Assembly (NCBI GenBank): GCA_023634235.1
Contig: JAMKCF010000002.1
Coordinates: 8,068,722 to 8,132,721 of the forward strand
Reading direction: 5' to 3'
DNA from: Pisaster brevispinus
Taxonomy: Eukaryota; Echinodermata; Asteroidea; Forcipulatida; Asteriidae
DNA length: 64,000 nucleotides
Position 1 is the stretch's first letter. The number at the start of each line of letters is the position of its first letter. Below the pieces are notes generated by a model. That model was not told the DNA's origin and searched no databases. It saw nothing but the letters and a program-made list of their open reading frames with translations. Shown here one piece after another: positions 30,201-42,200 of the stretch. Made by a program: the position numbers and the translations under genes.

Positions 30201-33200
30201 CAAGGGTTTGTAAGCAGTAGGGGTTTGTAAACAGCAAGGGTTTGTAAGCAGCAAGGGTTTGTAAGCATCAAGGGTTTGTAAGCAGTAGGGGTTTGTAAGC
30301 AGCAAGGGTTTGTAAGCATCAAGGGTTTGTAAGCAGCAAGGGTTTGTAAGCATCAAGGGTTTGTAAGCATCAAGGGTTTGTAAGCAGCAATGGTTTGTAA
30401 GCATCAAGGGTTTGTAAGCATCAAGGGTTTGTAAGCAGCAAGGGTTTGTAAGCAGCAAGGGTTTGTAAGCATCAAGGGTTTGTAAGCATCAAGGGTTTGT
30501 AAGCAGTAGGGGTTTGTAAGCAGCAAGGGTTTGTAAGCATCAAGGGTTTGTAAGCATCAGGGGTTTGTAAGCATCAAGGGTTTGTAAGCATCAAGGGTTT
30601 GTAAGCAGCAAGGGTTTGTAAGCATCAATGGTTTGTAAGCATCAGGGGTTTGTAAGCATCAAGGGTTTGTAAGCATCAAGGGTTTGTAAGCAGCAAGGGT
30701 TTGTAAGCATCAAGGGTTTGTAAGCATCAAGGGTTTGTAAGCATCAAGGGTTTGTAAGCATCAAGGGTTTGTAAGAATCAAGGGTTTGTAAGCATCAAGG
30801 GTTTGTAAGCAGTAGGGGTTTGTAAGCAGCAAGGGTTTATAAGCATCAAGGGTTTGTAAGCATCAAGGGTTTGTAAGCAGCAAGGGTTTGTAAGCAGTAG
30901 GGGTTTGTAAGCATCAAGGGTTTGTAAGCAGCAAGGGTTTGTAAGCAGCAAGGGTTTGTAAGCAGCAAGGGTTTGTAAGCAGCAAGGGTTTGTAAGCAGC
31001 AAGGGTTTGTAAGCATCAAGGGTTTGTAAGCAGCAAGGGTTTGTAAGCATCAAGGGTTTGTAAGCAGCAATGGTTTGTAAGCAGCAAGGGTTTGTAAGCA
31101 GCAAGGGTTTGTAAGCAGCAAGGGTTTGTAAGCATCAAGGGTTTGTAAGCATCAAGGGTTTGTAAGCAGCAAGGGTTTGTAAGCAGCAAGGGTTTGTAAG
31201 CAGCAAGGGTTTGTAAGCATCAAGGGTTTGTAAGCAGTAAGGGTTTGTAAGCATCAAGGGTTTGTAAGCAGCAATGGTTTGTAAGCAGCAAGGGTTTATA
31301 AGCAGCAAGGGTTTGTAAGCAGCAAGGGGTTTGTAAGCAGCAATGGTTTGTAAGCAGTAGGGGTTTGTAAGCATCAAGGGTTTGTAAGCATCAAGGGTTT
31401 GTAAGCATCAAGGGTTTGTAAGCATCAAGGGTTTGTAAGCAGCAAGGGTTTGTAAGCAGCAAGGGTTCTTTATTTTGGAATTAAAGCTAGTCTATAATTC
31501 GAAAAGGCTACAGATTTTCATAGTCAATTTCACTGACTTAAAGAATCCCATAACTTAAACAATAATTTTGTTAAATAAATTACAAATAGCTTATTTAAGG
31601 GTTTTTAAAAATAAATCAATTCAATTGAGCAATAACCCTGATAGAAGGGAAAAAAAAGGTTAATCTGCTGATGGAGTCATTAAGTTGTTAAAGTTTATTA
31701 TGTGTGTCATTTTATATTATTCACCTTTAAATCAATACCTTTTACAATATTATGAATATGTGCAGAAATATACCCAGCTTTATGCAATAAATTCTCTTTG
31801 CAGAAGGAGAAGAGGAACACATCCCTTTTTGAATATTTTTCTGTTTTCTTTGTTATCAGCAATTGAGTCCTTGGATTCACTAAATGACCAGATTGTGCAG
31901 TTTATTTGTACACCTAAATCTTCTGAGTGTGATGTAAGCAGTCCAGTGTGTGAGACAGCAGATCTACCTGCCAGGGATTCTCTCAAGTCCAATCTAGCAT
32001 TGATGCGTCGCTTGCTGATTGATGCTCAAATCAAATATAGAAGAGTTGTTGATGAAAACATTAGACTCACAAAGGTTGAATATTCTCCACAGGTAAAGTG
32101 ATTTTTAACTTATTAGAATGATTTAAATAATTATTTAATCAATTACCTTTAAAAAACAGAAAAACTTACAGATGAGGCATGTTGCTGGCATGTGGCCTCA
32201 ATTCTCCCTTATATCCTCTTTTTATGTCACTCCACACCAAGCTGTTTGGATTGAGATTGAAATTAGAATATTTAAACTCGGTGATAGGCACTTGTTATTT
32301 GGGCCTACTAGGCCGGTCCTTTTGAATAATTCACTTTGGCTATTGGATTGAAGAGGTTGTTGACTGTCATGGTTTTAATTTCATATATTGCTAACAAATC
32401 ATAAGAAACGCATTTTTAAAACTAGTGGCTCTGCATCTTTTGGCCTTCACAAATTAACAAACTTCATCACTACCTTGACCAAAATTGCACTGAATGTCTC
32501 ATTATGTATTTGTTACATGCCATCTTGGCAACTGTAATGGCTTGTTGTTTGGTCTGCTGACTTCTCAAATTGTCCAACTTCAACATATTCAGAATTCGGT
32601 AGCTTGACTGGTTTGCCAGGTCAAATGTTGGGAACACATCACTCCGCTTACTCTGCTTCACTGCACTGGCTCTCAGTAAATAAATGCACCAAATACAACT
32701 TACAAGAGGATTCTTCACATTAACTTTGGCCGTGTCCGAACGGCGACTTTGGCTACAGCTATGGCTAGATCAGCGCGTATGTCAGTGTTAAAGAATAGGC
32801 AGACGCGCGCGATCTAGCCGTAGCTGTAGCCGAAGTCGCCGTTTCGGACACGGCCTTACTCTGCTTCACTGCACTGGCTCTCAGTAAATAAATGCACCAA
32901 ATACAAGAGGATTCTTCACATTAACTTACCGTAGTTGCATACATGTATGCACTTCAGTACAGTTTTAAGTACACGCCCTGGTACATGTACATGTGTACCA
33001 TGTCTCTGTGCAGTAGTTGGCTTAATGATAAGGTGATGGTCTTTTTCCAAGCAGGAATACATGTAGTTTTTTTCTGAATTTGTGCAATGTGAAAGTCAAA
33101 TAACATCATGTGAAATAAGCCTGTGACTTGTACCCGGGTACTCAGGTACCCGGGTACCCAACTGACCGTCCGGGTACCCGGTCCCAATTTTCCGGGTCCA

Positions 33201-36200
33201 TTACCCGCTAAAACCTTTTGCCGCACGTTTAAAAAAGAAAGAAAAGAAAACCACATTTCCGACGTCACATTTTTATCACAATTAACCTACAGACATTGGG
33301 ACAAACAGATATTTCATCTGCCTTTTGAGTTTCCGAAGTCCTGCAAGGATCATTGTTTTAACTTTGACTAGGTCTATTTGTTGTAAGGTCACTAATCCAA
33401 TTTGCTAAACAAGCAGTGCATTGTGCATCTAGTTGCAGTTTCTTTCTCCTTGGACTATTTCCAAACATTGGTAAAACCCGTCTGTGATAAGCAAGGTTTA
33501 TCGGCTCCCCTAAAGCATAACACTTTTTGTGCCCACTCTTTATCTTTTAGTTTATCACTGTATAAAGGACTTGTGTTTAACTTACAAAATTGTTTTCTTC
33601 TTTAAGATTTTTCCTTGAGAATCAACTAAATATGTGTCCTTTCATCTTTTCAATATTTAAATTAAATACTGCCCGATGCATGTACCGCGGTTTGAAGACT
33701 CATTATGCAGAGAGCATTGGCAGCCTTACTTGGCCACGAGCCAATGAAACACGTCCACCTGCATGATCACCAAAAATAAGGACAGCCATAGCAGTGCACT
33801 GTGAGCACTTTGGCTCACACGTGGTTTCATGTATAGTACACTATGGCACGCCAAAGCGGAATTTATTCAACCCTGCACGGAAACTGCGGCAACATAAAAA
33901 AAATATATATCACAACATAAAAACAACCTCAACTACTTTGCAATGTACGTCAACAGTAGTATTTACACTGTTCAACATTTAACAAAATTAGTGGCAACAA
34001 ATTTAAATTCTGTCAACGTGATGATAAACATGGGTCAACATTGTTACAAAATATGCTTCAACCCGCATAAAATATACATCAACATTTTGTAAAAATACCT
34101 GTCAACATTCACGTAAAAATACATGTCAACATTTCAAAAAAATATTTGTCAACATTGTTGTAACAAAATGTGTCAACCATGTGAACAATATATGCCAACA
34201 TTTTGGAAAATATATAATGTCAACATTCCCTTGAAAATACATTTCAACATTCATGTGAAAACACATGACAACCATTGTAAAAAAGATAGGGGGCCTATAT
34301 CAAGATTCACAGACCAACGAGTTCGATTACTTTGGCGCGGAATGAGGTTGCAGCAGCTTTAGTCTGGTTCCAAAAATTTCCTTACGACGTCCACTCAAAA
34401 TCTTCGTTTCGTCGACCGTATTCAGATACGTCAGGTCTGGTATCCAGACTACAGCTGCTTGTACGATTGCGCTTGCGCAGAGACAACCGGAATTGAGTCT
34501 CTGCACTGATCTCTATAAGAATTATACTGACTGGATCAGTGAGTCTCTGCCACCAATACTGACAGATCCCTGACACTGACAGTGACAGATGATCGCACTC
34601 GAACTCGTACACGTGGATGGTTGCATGGTGCCTAGTACCCACTTCCCTTATCAAGTACAGTCTCATGACCTGCACCATAGGTGCCAGCCTATTCGCTGAT
34701 TCTCACCATGAAAACGTGAACGCACGTGGCGGTCACATGGATGTTGGCATATATTTTTCATCGGGTACAATGTAGGGTTGACACATATTTTTGGACGAAA
34801 TGTTAACACGTATTTTTAGGTGAATTTTGTAGCAGGATGGGTTGGCACATATATTTGTCAACAAGTAGTACCGTAATTTTCGGATTATAAACCGCGGTTT
34901 ATACGTTGATTTTGACATTTTTTTGTACTCCTGCGGTTTATGCGCCGGGCGGCTTATACGCCGACGTATAAATATTGAAGAGAAAAAACAGCATTTTTTT
35001 AAAGAAAGATCGTTTGTAAAATATTCTAAATAAAAACAATGTTCTTAAACGAAATAAAATCCTGCAAAACATGCCCGTGTGATGCTACCTGCTTACAAAA
35101 ATAATGCTATCCTAATAGATCCTTTCAATTACGTTCAATATTGTCAACTTCAATACATTTCGACTTTAATTACAACGCAACTCGCACTGTGGCAACTACA
35201 ATGACTGACTGATGTGCCGCCCGCCTGTCACTGCACATCGCCACAAAGAGGACCGCAAACACGCACGGCCCCTCCGTGTGTGTACACATACACATGCTGT
35301 GATTGGCCGTTGATGATTGTCCGTTGATGATTGGCCGTTGATAGTTCCATTCATAAGATCTTGGCTAGACTTCTGACGGCTCGAGTAGATAGCGCCTGCT
35401 GCACATTGTACAACACATAGCCTGAACATCTGACGCCACACTTCGAGGCTCGGGGCCCAGTCTAAGTCTAATCAAACGTGAACAGATTTTGTCAACAGAG
35501 AGGGCGATGCGATGCAGGGCAAAGTTCAACTATTTCTCGGTGTGCGTTGTCGACCGATCGTTGATTCACGAAGATTTTGTTGCCAACGAAGTTCAAAACA
35601 TGGTCAACACAACCGATCATCAAATCACGAATTCTTGAAAACGTGTGTTGATGGAAAAAGTATAATTCAGGACTGATAGTATGAGATAAAAAATCACCCA
35701 AAACGCAGTTTTGCGAACTTCACTTCCGTGTTTTGAGGTTAGTTTTTTGTAACATTTTGGCCACGGTTTATACGCCGCGCGGTTTATACGCTGACACTAA
35801 ATATTTTTTTCCATTATTTTGGAGCATTGCGGTTTATACGCCGGGCGGTTTATAATCCAAAAATTACGGTAGGTGGTTTTCGGCAATGTTGACACGTACT
35901 TTCTAGTTAATTAATCAGAACAAATATATATTTTGTAAATGTTGACAAATATTTTTTCCCCCGTGGTTGCGCATATTTTGTTTTCAATGTTGACACATGT
36001 TTTTCCCGCCTTGGCACATGTTTGGCACAGCTGCGAAGCAGAGTGAGCCTTTGTAATGACAATTTCCGTCCCGTCTGTCCGTCCGTCCGTCCGTCCGTCG
36101 GTCCGGCCGTCCGCGTTCAGTGGAAATGTTAAAGTATTTGTTTTAAGTATCAGTCTTTGAGTTGACTTGTTTTATGGTATGTACAAGCCCAAGTGAGATT

Positions 36201-39200
36201 GTTATATAATTGCCAGTCATGTTTTTTGTCATTTTCAACTATGTTTTCCAATAATGTTGAAGTTTTGGGAATAAAAAAAATGTTAAAGTTTTGGGAATAA
36301 AAAAAATGTTAGAGTTTTTTTTTTCAGGCTCAATTATTGACCTCTGGATTTTAAAGAACCAAACTCAAACTAAAATTTTTAAGTTTTGAAATAAGTTAAG
36401 TTGTAACTTTGACTTACAACAGACAGGCTGAGCATAAATCGGTTCCGGTTAAATGAGCTAAAACAATTAAAAACTTAAATGGTCATAACTCCTTATTGCA
36501 ATGATGTACTGACTTGAAACTTGAATCAAATATTGCTTCTATTGCTGTAGATTCATATGAAAAGATAAAGCTCAAAGAGTTTATCACTGGTTCCAGTTGA
36601 ACGAGCTAAAACAATGACAAGCTTAAATGGCCATAACTCCTTATTGCAATGATGCACTGACTTGAAACTTGAATCAAATACTGCTTCTTACATGTAGATT
36701 CATATGAAAAGATAAAACTCTCAGAGTTTATCACTGGTTCCAGTTGAATGAGCTAAAACAATGAAAACCTTAAATGGTCGTAACTCCTTATTGCAATGAT
36801 GTACTGACTTGAAACTTGAATCAAATATTGCTTGTTACATGCAGATTCATATGAAAAGATAAAGCTTAAAGAGTTTATCACTGGTTCCAGTTGAATGAGC
36901 TAAAACAATGACAACCTTAAATGGCCATAACTCCTTATTGCATTGATGTACTGACTTGAAACTTGAATCAAATATTGCTTCTTACATGTAGATTCATATG
37001 AAAAGATAAAACTCTCAGAGTTTATCACTGGTTCCAGTTGAATGAGCTAAAACAATGAAAACCTTAAATGGTCATAACTCCTTATTGCAATTAGTCATTG
37101 GTCTTCTATCTGGCGATCGGCAGCTCGCCATGGCAGCTTCGCTGTTCTAGTTGTTTGTTATGTTGAACGGTTAATGTTACTATTGGAACAGCTTATAAAG
37201 TTGAATGTTTTTTTTAAATGTTGTGGTGTATATTTTGAAATGTTGTTGCAGCTGCTGTCCAGGGTTTAATGATTTCCGCATGTTGATGCATGTTTTTAAA
37301 AATGTTGACAAGTTTTTGTAATTGTTGGACAATAAATATTGCTGTTGACAAAAACTTGTAAAATTGTTGAATAATTGTTTTAAATGTTGAGTTGTTTTTT
37401 TAATGTTGCAGTATTTTTTTTATGTTGCCGCAGTTTCCGTGCAGGGTTGAATAAATTCTGCTTCGGCGTGCCATAGTACACGTGTATGTAATGTACATGT
37501 ACACATGTACACGAACAACTGTGTTGTGTGTGATGTGGTGGTTGCATGCTTCACACACATTGCTTCGTGCATGAAGATGTGTGGTATTGTGACTTGAAAA
37601 TGGTTGTCAAGCCGCTCATATGTGTCAGTGATGCCTGCACGCAAAAGCAGGGGGATCAGGGGACTTAACTGGAATATTATATTGTTGAAGAAGGTTCCTT
37701 CAAGTATAGAGATGGAACAACAATTTACAGGCAGTTAAAATGGAGCAACAATTGTAGTAGTGGAATTGATTACGACAGCGGTGCATGATGTAAATAATGA
37801 AATATTTCGTTTTTGAATTAGGTAATGTTTAGTGACTTTTTAAAAAAGTCATCTTAGTTTCTTATTTTGTTTATAGAAACTGGATGAATAAATAAACCTA
37901 AAAATGTACATTTTCACATTCTAATCATAAAGGAATCACAGATCACAATTTTATGACACTTTTTCACGTGTGTGCAAAACTGTTTACAAACGGCCGGCCG
38001 GGGCATGTTTTGTTTACAATGGTACTTCCGGGCTTCCACTCCGGTACCCGGGTACCCGACCGGTATTCACCTCAGGTACCTGGGTCTAAAAATACCCGTG
38101 GATGCACAGCCTTAATGTGAAATGCTCTCAACCAATACCAAGACAGAATAAGAAGTAACTATAAATACATAAATAGTAAACTTGTTGGCTCTGAAAAGAG
38201 CCGGTGTGGTCTCGACATTTCGAACAGTATACTCTGCTTGTCTTCAAGAGAATGCTGGACTGCTGGTGGTGATGCTGCTTAAGTAGCGCTTGAGGGATGC
38301 ACATAAGGGCGGGAAGTATCCAAGCTGTTCTTGGTTGGTGAAGCGTGAGGGTTGGTTGCTGGCTGGATGTGTGTGCGCTGGAGTGTGTCAGTGTTGTGGT
38401 GAGCTGCTGCTGGAAAGGTTGGCTTGAGAAGTGGTGACCAGATATCGTTGATGAAGAATCCGATGTCTTGTGGAACTGTGTTGTGTGCCTTTATCTGCCT
38501 TTATCTCTGCCGTGTGCTTGATGTTCTTTGATTCTGGTAGATATGTTGCAGCCAGTCTCTCCGATGTATACTTTACCACATTCGCAGGGAATGCGGTAAA
38601 CAATGGACTTGGCTTGAGTGTCTTGCTTGTCCTTGTGTGTGTGAAGAGATGCTTGAATCTTGTTTGGTGCTGTGTGGAAGGTCTTGACTTGAGCTTGGCT
38701 GAAGATACGCTGGAGCTTGTGTGATGCGTGGACGATGTACGGGAGGGTGATGGTTGCCTTGAACTCTGGTCTGTCTCCGGGTGGGAAGACAGAATAGTTG
38801 CAAATGATGTTAAAAAAGTAACAATAATAATAACAAGAAAACTTATTCTGTGTCGGTATTCGTCAAACCTTGATGCAGTACAAAACACTAAACAAAATAA
38901 TATTGCAACATACCAAATCAACATACATGAATTAATTATATAATACATTGTTGGGCTAGTTTAGCACTACTCTGAGAATGCATCTCTGCTACCAGAGCCC
39001 AACTATCGCAGTTAGACCTTGATACCTCAACCCTCCAGTCTACCCTCAACCAACAAGATTACTCCAAGATTCAAGAAATCAACCAAGCCTCAACCAACCA
39101 CCATTTACAAGTTACTCGCCAGAAACAAGTCACCAAGTTTACCCAGCAAAAGAGACAGCCTACTAACAAAAGAGATTCACGTGGTACTCGACCTTTTGCT

Positions 39201-42200
39201 ACCAAGCCCCATCTCCGCAGTGCCGTGGCCATCACACTGCACATCGTTGTGTGTGAACCAGCCAACGTCATCTAACCCTGATGGAAACCAAGGCTCTCTC
39301 TGTAAAGGCATGAATTTCGCCCTCACACCTCGCAGAATTCCAGTAAAAGACATCATTCAGTCCACCGAACCAGCACTCAAGCATCTAGACAAGACAGCCG
39401 CCAATCAAGTCCATATACAGATCCTACAAACCCTCAAGAATGCCAAGCTACCAAGACCCAACACAAGCAAGCAAGAGAATGCGGCCATCCGAGCTCTGCA
39501 CCAAGACCAATCCATCCACATCATGTCAGCCGACAAGGGCAACGGCACTGCGGTCATGTCTACCTCTTATGACCACAAGGTGACTGATATCCCGTCGACC
39601 GACACGTACAGACGTCTCCCAAGAAATCCAATTCTGGCAAGATCACCCACCAGAGATGGTCTCTCCACCAGTCGCAAGCCATCAACACACCTACAGTATG
39701 CACCATCATCTCAATCCCTCTGCATCCTCCTGCCCCCGTTTCTTTGGTCAACCCAAGATACACAAGCCAGATGTTCCCCTCTGACCCATCGTGGCGTCCA
39801 GGGGTTCACCCCCCTACAACACGTCCAGACATCTCACCAAGATCCTCAACTCACTAGTGGGCCTCACACAGCACCACATCACCAACTCAAGCCAGTTTGT
39901 CAACATCATCAAGGACATTCACCTCAGTCAATCCGACATTCTTGTCAGTTTTAACGTAGTCTCTCTCTTCACCAACATACCCACGAAAGAAAAATGCCTC
40001 AATTCCAAACAACGCCTACAAGCTGATCTCACCATGGCAGATCCCACAAGCCTCACTCCTGAACAAGTCCATGATCTTTCCATCACCTGTGTGTCTTCAT
40101 CAAGCTTCCGATGGAGGGACCAGTTCTACAAGCAAACCTCTGGGGCCGCCGTGGGATCTCCTCCATCCCTGGTCCTGGCGAATTTGTTCATGGAAGAGTT
40201 CGAACTGGACACCATAGAGAATGCAGATCTTCGCCCAACCTCTGGCTCCGCTACGTTGATGACACCTTTGTGGTTTGACCCCAAGACAGCACTTCACCAG
40301 TTCCTCCACCATCTCAACAACCAGCATCCACTCATCAAATTCACCATGGAGCAAGAGCAGAACAACACCCTCTCCTTCCTGGATCATCAAGTCACCAGAA
40401 GAGCAGACACCGTACACCACATGCCCACACACACCGACAGGTATCTGCACAGCTCTTCATTTCATCATCCACGCTTTAAGTTTGCCGTCCACAGCACGTT
40501 GGTTCGCCGTGCTATCAACACCTGCGACCAAGATAGCTTGAAGTAGGAAATCCACCACATCAAGACATCGCTGCAACTAAACAGATACAAGACCTTCAAC
40601 TCCAACAAGCCCAAGCCAAGCCTCTCACCCGAGTATTGACCACAGTTCAAGGCAACCGTCACCCTTCCATACATTGGCCATGCATCACACAAGCTCCAGC
40701 GTATCTTCAGTCAAGACCTTCCACACAGCACCAAACAAGATTCAAGCATCACTTCACACACACAAGGACAAGCAAGACACCAAAGACAAGGCTGGTGTTT
40801 ACAGCATTCCCTGCCAATGTGGGAGGGTATACATTGGGGAGACCGGCCCCAACTTATCCACAAGAATAAAGGAACATCAAGCACACGGCAGACTGAGACA
40901 CCTAGACGAATCAGCAATCATCAAACATTCACAATGAGAAGATCATCTCATCGACAAGCTTATCGCACCTGTCCAGTTCTGACACCAACACAGAGTCAGG
41001 GAAGCAATCAAGATTAAGGCAAACAACACAGTTCTTCATTAATAACATTCTGGTCACCACTACTCAAGCCAACCCTTCCAGCAGCAGTTCACCACAACAC
41101 TGACACACTCCAGCGCACACACATCCAGCCAGCAGCCATCTCCTACGCATCAATGACCAACAACTTGGATACTTCCTGCCCAAATGTGCATCACTCAAGC
41201 TCTACTTAAGCTGCATCACCATCAGCAGTCCAGTATTCTCCTGAAGACGAGCAGAGCATACCACACCGGCTCTTTTCAGAGCCAACACTCCTCCCAAAGA
41301 GAGATTTTACACATGGTTGTACCCGCAAATTTACTATTTATACCTTTTTTTTCTTCTTATATAATACAAAATCAATATCTTAAACTAAGCAAGCTACCAA
41401 CACAAGGAGTCAGAACACATTTGTTTTCAGTGAAATATAAATGTGTTTGTTTGTATTTCAGCTGGCTGGTGAAGAAGTGACTAATGACACAAACAAGAGA
41501 AACAGCTATACCTGTATCAATGAAGGAGGAAACTGTGATCCTGATAATGACAAGGGTAACAAAGGTACGCATTCATTATACACACTGTGTGATCATTTAC
41601 ATTTACAAAAAGCTGAATGTAGTTGAAATCAGCTGAAATCAGCTGAAATCAACTTTAATGTTTTGATAGCCGATAGAACTGCTTATTTCAAATTTTACTG
41701 GTCCTACTAATTTTTGAATAGTCATATCAAGTGGCAGGTCTTCTACGACAGAAAATATCTGACCTCCAATAACCTACATACCTGCATTTCCAATGGATGC
41801 TCGATTTGCTGAACAAAAACAAAGCCCAGTTATGTAATAGCTCACACTGCAAGCCACAGACACCGCGTTTACACTAGATCCAGAAAGGTGGATTGAGATC
41901 CGGCATTTTTTTAACGACCGCAGATAAAGATCCTGTGTCCCGTTTACACCATGCGAGGTATAGAAATACTATGCAGGTAGAAATATTTTGTAGATGGGAA
42001 TTAACAAAATCCAGCAACAAGGCAATTCGAACGTAACAATGTACATGTATGTTACGTAAGGACTCTGAAAACAACAAAACGTTTCACATGTGCACACAGC
42101 ATGACACAACAATGAAGACACCCAAAAAACAGCGACGGATGTCCCACCAAAGCACAAGCAAAAAGCGCGTCATTCGTAGCGAAATCAGAAATGACCACAT

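Larger units (their letters stand above)
33841..37476. mobile_element. 3.6-kb element with 65-bp terminal inverted repeats and TACA flanks
   Basis: The left end CTATGGCACGCC, AATTTATTCAACCCTGCACG, GAAACTGCGGCAACAT is inverted at the right (to GCGTGCCATAG, ending 37476). TACA flanks both sides (33837-33840, 37477-37480), a possible 4-bp target duplication. Subterminal regions are short repeats of CAACAT and AAAATA words (33890-34270), inverted as TGTTGACA words (34735-34870, 35880-36010, 37230-37430). The inner 34.3-37.1 kb is filled by nested elements. No transposase frame was seen. Confidence 0.7.
33112..38119. repeat. Outer inverted pair with ACCCGGGTACC termini
   Basis: TGAAATAAGCCTGTG with several CCCGGGTACC words (33111-33200) is mirrored at 38040-38119 (GGTACCCGGGTACCC, then CACAGCCTTAATGTGA). 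It could be one element expanded by insertions, or two separate copies of one MITE in opposite orientation. Confidence 0.4.

Noticed and set aside
30123..31377. Long minus-strand open frames reading repeated LQTLDAYKPLMLTNP
   Set aside because: An 18-bp repeat whose length is a multiple of three keeps a frame open automatically. There is no gene context, start or domain.
30016..31467. CRISPR-like array
   Set aside because: Units are contiguous 18-mers with no unique spacers, in a eukaryotic intron. The 44-bp and 62-bp arrays likewise lack spacers.
38388..38948. 186-codon minus-strand protein
   Set aside because: Its latter part is an out-of-frame translation of the inverted Penelope 3' end. 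The first part is flanking AT-rich sequence.
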